Positions 1 to 6,046 of a stretch of DNA of 16,686 bases are shown here, piece after piece (within the stretch, counting starts at the first letter, position 1; each line of letters opens with the position of its first letter). The notes under the pieces are model-generated. The model searched no databases. It was not told where the DNA came from and saw only the letters and a program-made list of their open reading frames with translations. The stretch covers positions 1 through 16,686 of the forward strand of contig MVZL01000013.1 of the NCBI GenBank assembly GCA_002068375.1, in the 5' to 3' direction. The position numbers were made by a program, and so were the translations under genes. Origin of the DNA: Tenericutes bacterium ADurb.BinA155. Its GTDB lineage: Bacteria; Bacillota_I; Bacilli_A; RFN20; CAG-826.

Positions 1-166
1 AATCGGCGAGCTCTGGAAGGACCGCGATCGAGATTTGGCTGCCCCCCATCTCAAACTTGCTGATCGCCTGATTGGTGTAGCCTAAAGCTTTGGCCAAATC
101 GGCTTGAGCGAGATTCAGGGTTTTTCTCCGGGCAGCGACGTAGCTCCCGAGTTGGGGTTTTTCCAT
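1..166 (-). CDS. XRE-family HTH regulator, N-terminus only (cut by window edge)
   Basis: About 55 codons can be read from the ATG at 164-166 leftwards to the window edge. The peptide begins MEKPQLGSYVAARRKTLNL and continues with QADLAKALGY, QAISKFEMG and VLPELAD, which is a classic lambda-repressor/Cro-like helix-turn-helix (HTH_3) that binds operator DNA. It closely resembles the first HTH of the regulator at 15610-16602 (AARRK, ADLA/NDLA, ALGY, AISK), so the two are paralogues. Only the HTH is visible; whether it also carries a second HTH, a membrane segment and an outer domain cannot be seen here. There is no convincing Shine-Dalgarno in front of the ATG, which is also true of the paralogue. 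It is divergent from nothing in the window and lies downstream of the tRNA-Glu terminator. Confidence 0.85.
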   Translation of the reverse strand, partial: MEKPQLGSYVAARRKTLNLAQADLAKALGYTNQAISKFEMGGSQISIAVLPELAD

Positions 167-278
167 AAAGGCGGTATCGCGTATCAAAGGCTGTTATTTA
201 TTTTAGCCCCCTTGGAGCCCTATTAAAGGAATATTTCGCGAAAACATTAAGCAAAAGGACCAAAAGAGATACGGGAGT

Positions 279-310
279 AAAACAAAAGCCGAACCCTTCC
301 GAGTTCGGCT
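279..310 (-). terminator. Intrinsic terminator of tRNA-Glu
   Basis: Read on the minus strand, AGCCGAAC (303-310) pairs with GTTCGGCT (287-294) across an 8-base loop, followed by a T-rich tail (TTTGTTTTA). It begins about a dozen bases after the CCA end of the tRNA-Glu gene. Confidence 0.85.
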
Positions 311-322
311 GATTTGCTCTTT

Positions 323-397
323 TGGTGACCCTGCCCAGATTCGAACTGGGGAACCAGCCTTGAGAGGGCTGTGTCTTAACCGCTTGACGACAGGGCC
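323..397 (-). tRNA. tRNA-Glu (anticodon CUC)
   Basis: A 75-base cloverleaf on the minus strand. The acceptor GGCCCTG pairs with CAGGGTC and is followed by encoded ACCA. The D-arm is GTCAAGCGGTTAAGAC. The anticodon stem CAGCC/GGCTG encloses loop CTCTCAA, giving anticodon CUC. The T-arm is CCCAG-TTCGAAT-CTGGG. The sequence follows the Bacillus tRNA-Glu pattern, including discriminator A. CUC is the less common Glu anticodon (UUC is the usual one), consistent with the GAG-rich codon use of this roughly half-GC genome. It is a single-gene transcription unit with its own promoter and terminator. Confidence 0.95.
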
Positions 398-443
398 ATC
401 ACCAATGCGTCCTCGCGCTAAATCGTTATTGGACGCGTGAGAT

Positions 444-472
444 ATTAAAGCACGCTCCTGGCTTAAAAACAA
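444..472 (-). promoter_or_regulatory. Sigma-A promoter of tRNA-Glu
   Basis: On the minus strand TTGTTT (467-472) and TTTAAT (444-449) are separated by exactly 17 bases. The predicted start is near 437, giving about 40 bases of 5' leader to be removed from the tRNA precursor. Confidence 0.65.
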
Positions 473-527
473 TAAAACTCTCACGCGGGCGCGCTCGTAA
501 AGCCCTCCCTAACGAAAACGGGTGATT

Positions 528-1908
528 TTAGGCGTAAAGATCCTCGAGGCTATAGCAAACATAGGTCTCCTTCGAAACGTCGGAGTCAAAACCCTTGCGG
601 CTAAAAAAGCCCAGGCGGTAATAAGGAAGGTGGCAAGCGGCGAGTTGGCCCGTTTCTTCGCGAACGACGTCGCGGCCGAGCGGATGGCCGCTGTACTTGC
701 ATTCATAAAACGTATAGCCCCGTTCATCTTGACCCACGAGATCAAACTCTCCATTGGTCTTGCTCGCCCGGTCATGATAAACGTAGCGGCCTAAGCCCGT
801 TAAGGGAGGAAGGAGCAGACCCGCCCGATTTTGCCGAAGCAAGAATTCATAGGCCACCCGTTCGAATTTCCGAGCCAAATAAGCCGGATTAAGGGCCGGT
901 TCGACATAGGCTTTATAGAAGGCTTCAGGAGAAAGAAGCGATCGGTATTGGAGAAAAGGATGGATGCAGGAGAAGTAAAAGTCATAGAGGTTATCCCCCA
1001 ATCGCGTAGTAGGAGCGTTTAGCTTTGCCATTCAGGGTTCCGTTTTTCACGACGAGTTCCATCGCCATTAAGGTAGCTAAGCCATAATCGAAATCGCCGT
1101 TTGTCCGATCTTTGAAGGTGCTCTTTAATTCTTGGTAGCGGCTGATCCCTTTAGCCAAATCGTCCATGATGAAAGAAGCGTTAGCGACTTTCCCAAACTC
1201 GGCGGCGATCGCACCGATGATCTCGTTTTCTAAGGGGGCGAAATCCTCAAGGAGCAAGGCTTTCACATTGCTCTCGAAGGAAGCGGATGCCTTGATTTGT
1301 TCAAGATAATACGGAACTCCACCAAAGACGGCGTAGTAACGGAACTTATCCTCGAGCGAGGCAAAAGGAAGCATCAAGGCCGCATCGTAATAATCGAAGG
1401 GGGACAATTTGATTTTTAAGGCCATCCGGCCAAATAAAGGGTGCGACTCATCGACGACTTCCTTCATGATGCCGACATCGGAACCGCAAAGAATCAATTT
1501 GAGCGACGAGGTATCTTTATAGGAATCGATCAAGGATTGAATCATCGAATCGGTCCGATCGCCATCCCGAAGATAGGGATATTCATCGAGGACCAAAACC
1601 AGCGGTTTTTTCTCGCCGAGAATAAAGAGAGCCTTCAGGACTTCTTGGAACGTGCTTTTTTCCGAAAGAATCACATTCGGGAAAAAGTAACGGACCACAT
1701 CGAGCAAGCCTTTCACGTTTTCGCTTTCGACTTTGCTGTTCAAGCATTGATAGAACAAGGCGGGCCCCGCGAAGGACTTTAGAGCTTCCTTGATCAAGGA
1801 AGTCTTGCCTAAACGGCGTCGGCCGTACACCACCGCTCCCCCAAATCCCGGAGCGGCTAAAAAATGCGATAAAGCCGCTTTTTCTTTAACTCTTCCAACA
1901 AATTCCAT
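528..1908 (-). pseudogene. Archaeal-type ATPase (ATPase_2 + DUF234), frameshifted
   Basis: Two overlapping frames together form one protein of about 460 residues. The first frame (991-1908, 305 aa) starts MEFVGRVKEK and has Walker A GRRRLGKT at residues 29-36 and Walker B LVLVLDEY at 103-110. It ends in YYAIGG-stop. The second frame (to 528) continues GDNLYDFYF, then NGEFDLVG and FYECKYSG, the DUF234 part with a PD-(D/E)xK-like E-x-D...E-x-K signature. Removing one G from the five-G run (CCCCC at 995-999 on the plus strand) joins them as YYAIGDNLYDFYF, the expected family junction. The start is supported by GGAGG six bases upstream. Family role: STAND-like ATPases of this type are widespread in accessory regions, often linked to defence or mobile DNA, but no substrate is known. 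The break separates the ATPase from the nuclease-like end. It could be true decay, an assembly indel, or slippage. Confidence 0.85.
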
Positions 1909-1925
1909 CGGGAACCTCCGCCCTT

Positions 1926-1954
1926 ATTATACTTAAGTAGAATTTTTTCTACTA
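1926..1954 (-). promoter_or_regulatory. Promoter and inverted-repeat operator of the ATPase gene
   Basis: A perfect -10 TATAAT lies at 1926-1931 (minus strand). The spacer and -35 region hold the inverted repeat AGTAGAAttttTTCTACT (1936-1953; 7-bp arms, 4-base centre). The -35 position at 17-base spacing does not match TTGACA. The predicted start lies at the ribosome binding site GGAGG (1915-1919), so the 5' leader would be only about ten bases. A repressor bound to the repeat would block polymerase; no cognate regulator is adjacent. Confidence 0.5.
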
Positions 1955-2009
1955 AAATGAAAAGCCGCGAATAAGGGCCCTTCGTTCGAGCCCTCATCGA
2001 GCAAGGTCC

Positions 2010-3413
2010 TTAGTGGATTTGGCCGGACCGTCTCTTTTTGCTCGTGAGATAGATCCCACCAATCGCTAAGAGGGTGAAGAGGCCCGAGGAAGCGACGATG
2101 ATGAGCGTTAACGAGAGGGCGGATTCCCCCTGACTCGCTGAAACGATTTGGCCGGCCGCATTGATAAAAACGGGCATCAGCTTGGTCCCGCTTCCATTTC
2201 CGTCGGTCCCCGCATAATAAGCATCGCTATAAAGATAAATGGGCGCGCTACTATGGTTCTTGTTGTACCACTGCACCATCGTGAGGAGTTTGGTATAGAT
2301 GCTAACTCCCGCCACGCTCGGGGAGCCGCCGGTATAGGTGCCACTGCTATATTGGTTGGGGCTATTGTAATCATAGTCATTCACGGTCTCGCTTAAGGCG
2401 GCGAATAGAGGCTTCGCCGAAGCGATCATCGCGTTATATTCTTTGGCGAGCCGAAGGACCGTGGCATCGCTGACGCCGCTCGGGCAGGTCTTGTACTTCT
2501 GGAGGTAGTCCCGGGTTGCGGCGGCTTGCTCCGAAGCGCTGAAGGCCGAAGCATCCGCACCGACATTGGTGACATCGTAACTCTTGCTCGCGCTTTTCCC
2601 TTGATAGCTCACGCTTAAGGTCTGGGCCCCTAAGATGTTGCGGTAGACCCGGGAGTTATAGGTGGCCGCGCTTGTGATATCCCCATCAGCCCCGACGTTA
2701 TAGTGGGCCAGAATGCTCGGCTGATATTGACTTGAGGCAAAGGTGAGGGTGCTCAGCGAATCGTTGATCGCGATGCTTTGAAGCCGATGGAAAGTGAAGG
2801 TGATCGACTCGACGTAGGCTTTCACGGTTAAGGAGGCGTTATTTTTGACCCCGACGGCGAAGTATTGATTGGGGTCCCCTTGAAGATAGGGGTAGTAGGT
2901 TAAGCTATGATGAAGCGAAGTATCCCTCACGGTCGTCGTGGCGACGGGAGTGAGATCGTACCAAGTGGTCGAAGCGGTCGGGTTCGAGTAGATCCGAAAG
3001 TCGGTGGCGGAGCTGCTATCGGTGTGGAAGGAGAAAGAGACCGAATAGAGGTCGGCGAAGGGCTCGTTCGTGGCGATGTAGCCATTATGCTGGACGTGAA
3101 GCCGGGCCAAACTATCAGCCCCGGGATTCTTGATCACGCCATCCCAGTAATATTCCACCGCGTTGACCGAATCGGCCCCGTAATAGAAATTCACGAGGAA
3201 GGCTTTGGTGAGATTATCGAAATTCGGGCCATTGCCGGGTCCTAAGGTGATCGTCTCGGTGGTTGAAGCGATCGTCGCCCCCACCGCTTCCGCTGGGACG
3301 TTTAAACCCAAGAAAGCACCGGCCAGCGTCGCCCCTAAAGTGACCAAGGAAAAAAAGAGCCCCGTTAAGGCGAGGAGGGTTCGTTTCAGAAAGTTGCTGT
3401 TCCCCTTTTTCAT
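2010..3413 (-). CDS. Secreted, membrane-anchored surface protein, paralogue 1
   Basis: 467 aa. A signal peptide (basic MKKGNSNFLKR, hydrophobic residues about 12-36, likely cleaved near PAEAVGA) is followed by a variable N-terminal domain (about 45-210) and one bacterial Ig-like repeat (about 211-285, ending in QTLSVSYQGKSASKSYDVTN). The conserved C-terminal domain (about 292-386) contains YKTCPSGVSD, EYNAM, ETVNDYDY and NHS. A short linker leads to a membrane helix (about 435-456, starting SLTLIIVASSG) and the tail KKRRSGQIH. There is no LPXTG. Compared with its two neighbours it lacks the extra beta-sandwich insert, and it has one cysteine (C310) where they have two. The start is uncertain: no Shine-Dalgarno precedes ATG 3411-3413. 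Role unknown; display or binding at the cell surface is inferred. No clear terminator follows: only a weak GGGC/GCCC hairpin. Confidence 0.85.
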   Translation of the reverse strand: MKKGNSNFLKRTLLALTGLFFSLVTLGATLAGAFLGLNVPAEAVGATIASTTETITLGPGNGPNFDNLTKAFLVNFYYGADSVNAVEYYWDGVIKNPGADSLARLHVQHNGYIATNEPFADLYSVSFSFHTDSSSATDFRIYSNPTASTTWYDLTPVATTTVRDTSLHHSLTYYPYLQGDPNQYFAVGVKNNASLTVKAYVESITFTFHRLQSIAINDSLSTLTFASSQYQPSILAHYNVGADGDITSAATYNSRVYRNILGAQTLSVSYQGKSASKSYDVTNVGADASAFSASEQAAATRDYLQKYKTCPSGVSDATVLRLAKEYNAMIASAKPLFAALSETVNDYDYNSPNQYSSGTYTGGSPSVAGVSIYTKLLTMVQWYNKNHSSAPIYLYSDAYYAGTDGNGSGTKLMPVFINAAGQIVSASQGESALSLTLIIVASSGLFTLLAIGGIYLTSKKRRSGQIH

Positions 3414-3454
3414 GTGCTTAGGCCACGAGAAGTTCTCGAAGAACTTCTACGCAT
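3410..3454 (-). other. Possible leader peptide (14 codons) and hairpin before surface gene 1
   Basis: An ATG at 3452-3454 opens a 14-codon reading frame (MRRSSSRTSRGLST) whose TGA overlaps the surface-gene ATG as ATGA. Inside it, AGAAGTTCT (3440-3448) and AGAACTTCT (3428-3436) form a perfect 9-bp stem with a three-base loop, 14 bases before the surface-gene start. Neither ATG has a recognisable Shine-Dalgarno. The short frame may be chance, but translational coupling would explain the missing ribosome binding site. Confidence 0.25.
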
Positions 3455-3484
3455 ACGATAATGGGGCGGGAGGAAATCTCAAGG

Positions 3485-3498
3485 TATAAGCGTTTACA
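3485..3498 (-). promoter_or_regulatory. Second cre-like box in the leader of surface gene 1
   Basis: TGTAAACGCTTATA on the minus strand matches the cre consensus TGWAANCGNTNWCA at all but one fixed position. Its last bases overlap a possible -10 (TATACC), with TTACTG 17 bases upstream. This would be a repression position for a gene-proximal promoter, distinct from the upstream promoter at 3711-3754. Confidence 0.4.
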
Positions 3499-3559
3499 TT
3501 GTGTCCAGTAATTTTTAAGTTTCCGTGATAAATCCACTATTTATCGAAACAATTTTGTT

Positions 3560-3574
3560 TGGACAGCCTGTCCA
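3560..3574. repeat. Palindrome TGGACAGcCTGTCCA
   Basis: A perfect 7-bp inverted repeat around one central base, in the leader of surface gene 1 just after the leader terminator. Its 11-base core GACAGgCTGTC recurs exactly at 8254-8264. TGTCCAGTA, formed by its right half, is repeated directly at 3502-3510. It looks like an operator for a dimeric regulator. Confidence 0.45.
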
Positions 3575-3596
3575 GTATTTTTGACGAATTCCCATC

Positions 3597-3640
3597 AAAA
3601 AAGATCCAAGGTTTTGTAGGGGTCCAAAATCCTGGATCTT
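3597..3640 (-). terminator. Intrinsic terminator inside the surface gene 1 leader
   Basis: On the minus strand AAGATCCA (3633-3640) pairs with TGGATCTT (3601-3608), extended by GG/CC and TTTTG/CAAAA with single-base bulges around an 8-base loop, followed by six T residues (3597-3602). It lies about 65 bases after the predicted start and about 185 bases before the surface-gene ATG. It is too far from gene 2, which has its own terminator at 3851-3882, to belong to it. Confidence 0.65.
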
Positions 3641-3704
3641 GTTCCAAAAAGGGATGGAACCTGGTTTTGACGAATCGCGCGGGGATATCCCTACGCCAAA
3701 TCGT
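3597..3704 (-). ncRNA. Structured leader or small RNA ending in a terminator
   Basis: The sequence between the cre-box promoter (predicted start near 3704) and the terminator at 3597-3640 has no start codon for a credible reading frame. On the minus strand it can form the hairpin GTTCCA/TGGAAC (3655-3660 with 3641-3646) directly before the terminator. GTAGGG near the 5' end (3689-3694) is complementary to CCCTAC in the terminator loop (3616-3621), so a pseudoknot or an alternative fold is possible. This is either an attenuated leader of surface gene 1 or an independent small RNA. It matches no riboswitch class I recognise. Confidence 0.35.
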
Positions 3705-3710
3705 GCCTTT

Positions 3711-3754
3711 GTTATAACCCTTAATTTATCCTTAACAACTTGTAAACGCTTTCA
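3711..3754 (-). promoter_or_regulatory. Promoter with perfect cre box, upstream of surface gene 1
   Basis: On the minus strand: TGAAAGCGTTTACA (3741-3754) fits the symmetric cre consensus at every fixed position. Then come two bases, -35 TTGTTA (3733-3738), a 16-base spacer, and -10 TATAAC (3711-3716). The same arrangement is seen before surface gene 2. The predicted leader to the surface gene is about 290 bases. Confidence 0.7.
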
Positions 3755-3850
3755 TCTTTGCCCCTTCTCTTCTTTTGTACTTATCGCTCCGAACTATCCG
3801 GATTTCTTTAGCGATCCTAAAAGGCAAATAAAAGGGCGAACTATCGACGT

Positions 3851-3882
3851 AAAAAAGGGGGGTCAGACCCGGTTCTTCCGGG
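3851..3882 (-). terminator. Terminator after surface gene 2
   Basis: CCCGG (3878-3882) pairs with CCGGG (3868-3872) around five bases. A further GGGT/ACCC fold and a T-run (3851-3856) follow, about 25 bases after the stop codon of the gene at 3908. Confidence 0.5.
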
Positions 3883-3907
3883 CCAGCCTCAGCGGGCTTT
3901 CCCTCCG

Positions 3908-5779
3908 TTATTGCTTCCGGGCTTTTTTCTTCTTGCTCACGAGGAAGATCCCCGCGACCAAAAGAAGAGTGAGCATCCCGGAAGAGGCGACGATAATGAG
4001 CGTCATCGACGTCGTCGTAGCCTCCGAGCTCGGGCTCACGATATGACCCGCCTGATCGACGTTTAAGGGGAGATAACCATTGCTTCCGCCATTATCGGTC
4101 TTCGCGTAATAGCTATCGTCATAGAGATAGATCTTGGTGCTGTGGTTTTGGTTATAGTAACGAACCATCGTCGCGAGTTTGGTATAGATGTTCACGCCAT
4201 TCACCGAAGCGCTCCCGCCTTGATAGGAGCTATTGTGGTATTGGCTGGCATCCGTGTAGTCATAATCGGCCACGGTCTCGCTTAACGTCTTAAAGATCGC
4301 TTTGGCGGAAGTTCCCTCAAGCGTATCGACGCTCATCGCGTTATATTCGGTGGCGCAGCGTTCCACCACCGCATCGCTTACGCCGCTCGGGCAGGTCTTA
4401 TAACGCTGGATGTAGTTCCGGGTCGCGTTGGCTTGCTCCGTTAAGGTGAAATAGGAATATTGCCCATCGGAGGTGACGACTTGAAGGTGACCGAGATAAA
4501 CCGCTTTGCTATTGGTGAGCGTGATCGTGAAAGAAATGACGCCGGTTGCGGGGTTAGCGGAGCAATTCTCCGTGATCGTCTGGGCGGACGAAGTGAGCGT
4601 CTTCGAAACAAAGACATGGGATCCGATCGTGCCGGTCACGCTAGCGGCGATGCCATTGCTGCCCCGAGCGGAATAGGAGAACGAGGTGACGTTGCGGAAA
4701 ATCCGACGCGAAGTGAAAGTCAGGCTTTGGTAGCTGATCCCCGTTTTGCCGAGCTGCCAATAGCCCCCGCTAAAGTGGTTGTATTCTTTGGACGAGCTCG
4801 GGGTCGCGGCTAAGTCCCACGCCCCGGTTGAAGTCGCGACATCGCTGGAGAAAGTGAAAGTCCGGCCATTTAAGGAGGCATCGCTTCCTAAGCCTTGTTC
4901 ATCATAGAGATAAGAATCGACGAACGTGCTCGACGAAGCGGCGTCGACGTTCCTTGGGGTGGAGCCGACGTTCGTGACTTCAACGTTTTTGCTGGCGGTG
5001 TGGCCTTGGTAAGTTAACGCAAAGATCTGGGTTCCTAAAACTTTGGTATCGATCGGAGAAGTCACTTGGCTCGCACCGGTAACGTCAAGGCTAACTCCGG
5101 TGGAATAGGTCGCTAAGACGGAATAAGGATAGGCGAGCGCTTGGTTCCCAAAGGGGATGCTGTCGGCCCCGGTGAGACTCAAAGTGAAACTCTCGCGGGC
5201 GAAAGTGATGCTCCGGATGTAGGTCAAAGAATCGTGGTTTTGATAGGTGGCACTCACCCCAATCGCCAAATAGGAATACGACGTCCCTTCGGGGATCGCG
5301 CTCGTCAAAGTCGAATAGGTGCCTGCGGTCAATGTTAAGCTCGCTAAGGCGGTGTAATCCGTAATCGGGCTGGCGGTATAAAGAGTGTCGCTCCCATAGA
5401 TCGTCACCGTGGTTTCCCCGGTCGAGCAAGAAGCGGTCACGCTCGCGAAATTATAGTGATCGAAGGCCGAAGCGTTGGCGATGAAAGGCTGATAGAACGA
5501 GCGGAGGACCCCATGGTCGGCCGCATAATCGGAAGCCCGGAAGACGTTATAGAACATCGAATGGCCATCGATGGTGTATTCGGCCCAGCTCCAGTCGGTT
5601 TTGTTGGTGGTCGGGCAATTGCTCGCGTCCAAGGTCAAAGAAGATTCGTAGGGCGAGGTGGTCGCGGCTAAAGGCTTCGCGATTTTCGTCGAAGCGAAAA
5701 GAGAAGAGCAAAGGCCAAGGAACCCGACTCCGGAAACGGCATAAAAGAGGGTTTTGAAATGGAATGAACGCTTTGCCAT
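3908..5779 (-). CDS. Secreted, membrane-anchored surface protein, paralogue 2
   Basis: 623 aa from the ATG at 5777-5779. This start is chosen because AAAGGAGG precedes it by eight bases and the predicted transcript starts near 5800, downstream of the alternative ATG at 5806. Order: signal peptide (about 9-35), variable N-terminal domain (about 41-195), Ig-like repeat (about 198-272, starting SLTGADSIPFG, ending ASKNVEVTNVG), and a beta-sandwich insert (about 283-442). The insert contains YWQLGK, SLTFTSR and KAVYLGHLQVV and resembles carbohydrate-binding-like modules of Firmicutes surface proteins. Then come the shared C-terminal domain (about 446-545, with C463 and C475 in KTCPSGVSD and ERCATEYNAM), a membrane helix (about 592-614, MTLIIVASSG) and SKKKKARKQ. 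No LPXTG. The ligand is unknown. Confidence 0.9.
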   Translation of the reverse strand: MAKRSFHFKTLFYAVSGVGFLGLCSSLFASTKIAKPLAATTSPYESSLTLDASNCPTTNKTDWSWAEYTIDGHSMFYNVFRASDYAADHGVLRSFYQPFIANASAFDHYNFASVTASCSTGETTVTIYGSDTLYTASPITDYTALASLTLTAGTYSTLTSAIPEGTSYSYLAIGVSATYQNHDSLTYIRSITFARESFTLSLTGADSIPFGNQALAYPYSVLATYSTGVSLDVTGASQVTSPIDTKVLGTQIFALTYQGHTASKNVEVTNVGSTPRNVDAASSSTFVDSYLYDEQGLGSDASLNGRTFTFSSDVATSTGAWDLAATPSSSKEYNHFSGGYWQLGKTGISYQSLTFTSRRIFRNVTSFSYSARGSNGIAASVTGTIGSHVFVSKTLTSSAQTITENCSANPATGVISFTITLTNSKAVYLGHLQVVTSDGQYSYFTLTEQANATRNYIQRYKTCPSGVSDAVVERCATEYNAMSVDTLEGTSAKAIFKTLSETVADYDYTDASQYHNSSYQGGSASVNGVNIYTKLATMVRYYNQNHSTKIYLYDDSYYAKTDNGGSNGYLPLNVDQAGHIVSPSSEATTTSMTLIIVASSGMLTLLLVAGIFLVSKKKKARKQ

Positions 5780-5806
5780 CAAGTTCCCCTCCTTTGGGTT
5801 CCCCAT

Positions 5807-5850
5807 GTTATAACCCAGTTTATATTGCTAACAACTTGTAAACGCTTTCA
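5807..5850 (-). promoter_or_regulatory. Promoter with perfect cre box, surface gene 2
   Basis: On the minus strand: TGAAAGCGTTTACA (5837-5850), two bases, -35 TTGTTA (5829-5834), 16 bases, -10 TATAAC (5807-5812). The predicted start is near 5800, leaving a leader of about 20 bases carrying the AAAGGAGG ribosome binding site. The box is identical to the one before gene 1. Confidence 0.75.
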
Positions 5851-5963
5851 TTTTAGACAGCCGAAAAATATTGCACATTTGTTCAGGATTTGTGCCTTCT
5901 TTTTCACTTTTGAGAGTTCGGCACGAAGAATTCATTCTCATTCGATCCGACCGGAACAAAGGC

Positions 5964-6005
5964 AAAATAAAAGCCTGACTATCGTAGTTAGCGGGGGAGT
6001 CAGGC
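5964..6005 (-). terminator. Terminator after surface gene 3
   Basis: GCCTGAC (5999-6005) pairs with GTCAGGC (5973-5979) on the minus strand, followed by TTTTATTTTG. It lies about 40 bases after the stop codon at 6047. Confidence 0.75.
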
Positions 6006-6046
6006 AGTGTTCTGGGGGAACCAACGTTAAGGTCGTCTCGTCCGAG

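Noticed and set aside
323..397. tRNA-Glu as an integration site for a mobile element
   Set aside because: No integrase and no direct repeat of the tRNA 3' end was found downstream in the window.
522..794. Open frames on the plus strand opposite the ATPase, surface genes and gltX
   Set aside because: They are antisense shadows of well-supported genes, with no family signature, ribosome binding site or promoter of their own.
1954..2009. Strong terminator after surface gene 1
   Set aside because: Only a weak 5-bp AGGGC/GCCCT pairing followed by mixed sequence is present; not enough to call.
3908..3970. LPXTG sortase signals in the surface proteins
   Set aside because: None of the three C-termini contains LPXTG or a near variant; only the helix and basic tail are shared with sortase substrates.
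3639..4046. 135-codon plus-strand frame spanning the gap between surface genes 1 and 2
   Set aside because: It crosses the cre-box promoter, a terminator and the end of surface gene 2, has no ribosome binding site, and resembles no protein.
5780..5806. Upstream ATG for surface gene 2 (nine extra codons)
   Set aside because: The predicted transcription start (near 5800) lies inside it, and the AAAGGAGG ribosome binding site falls within the extra codons, so the start at 5777-5779 is preferred.
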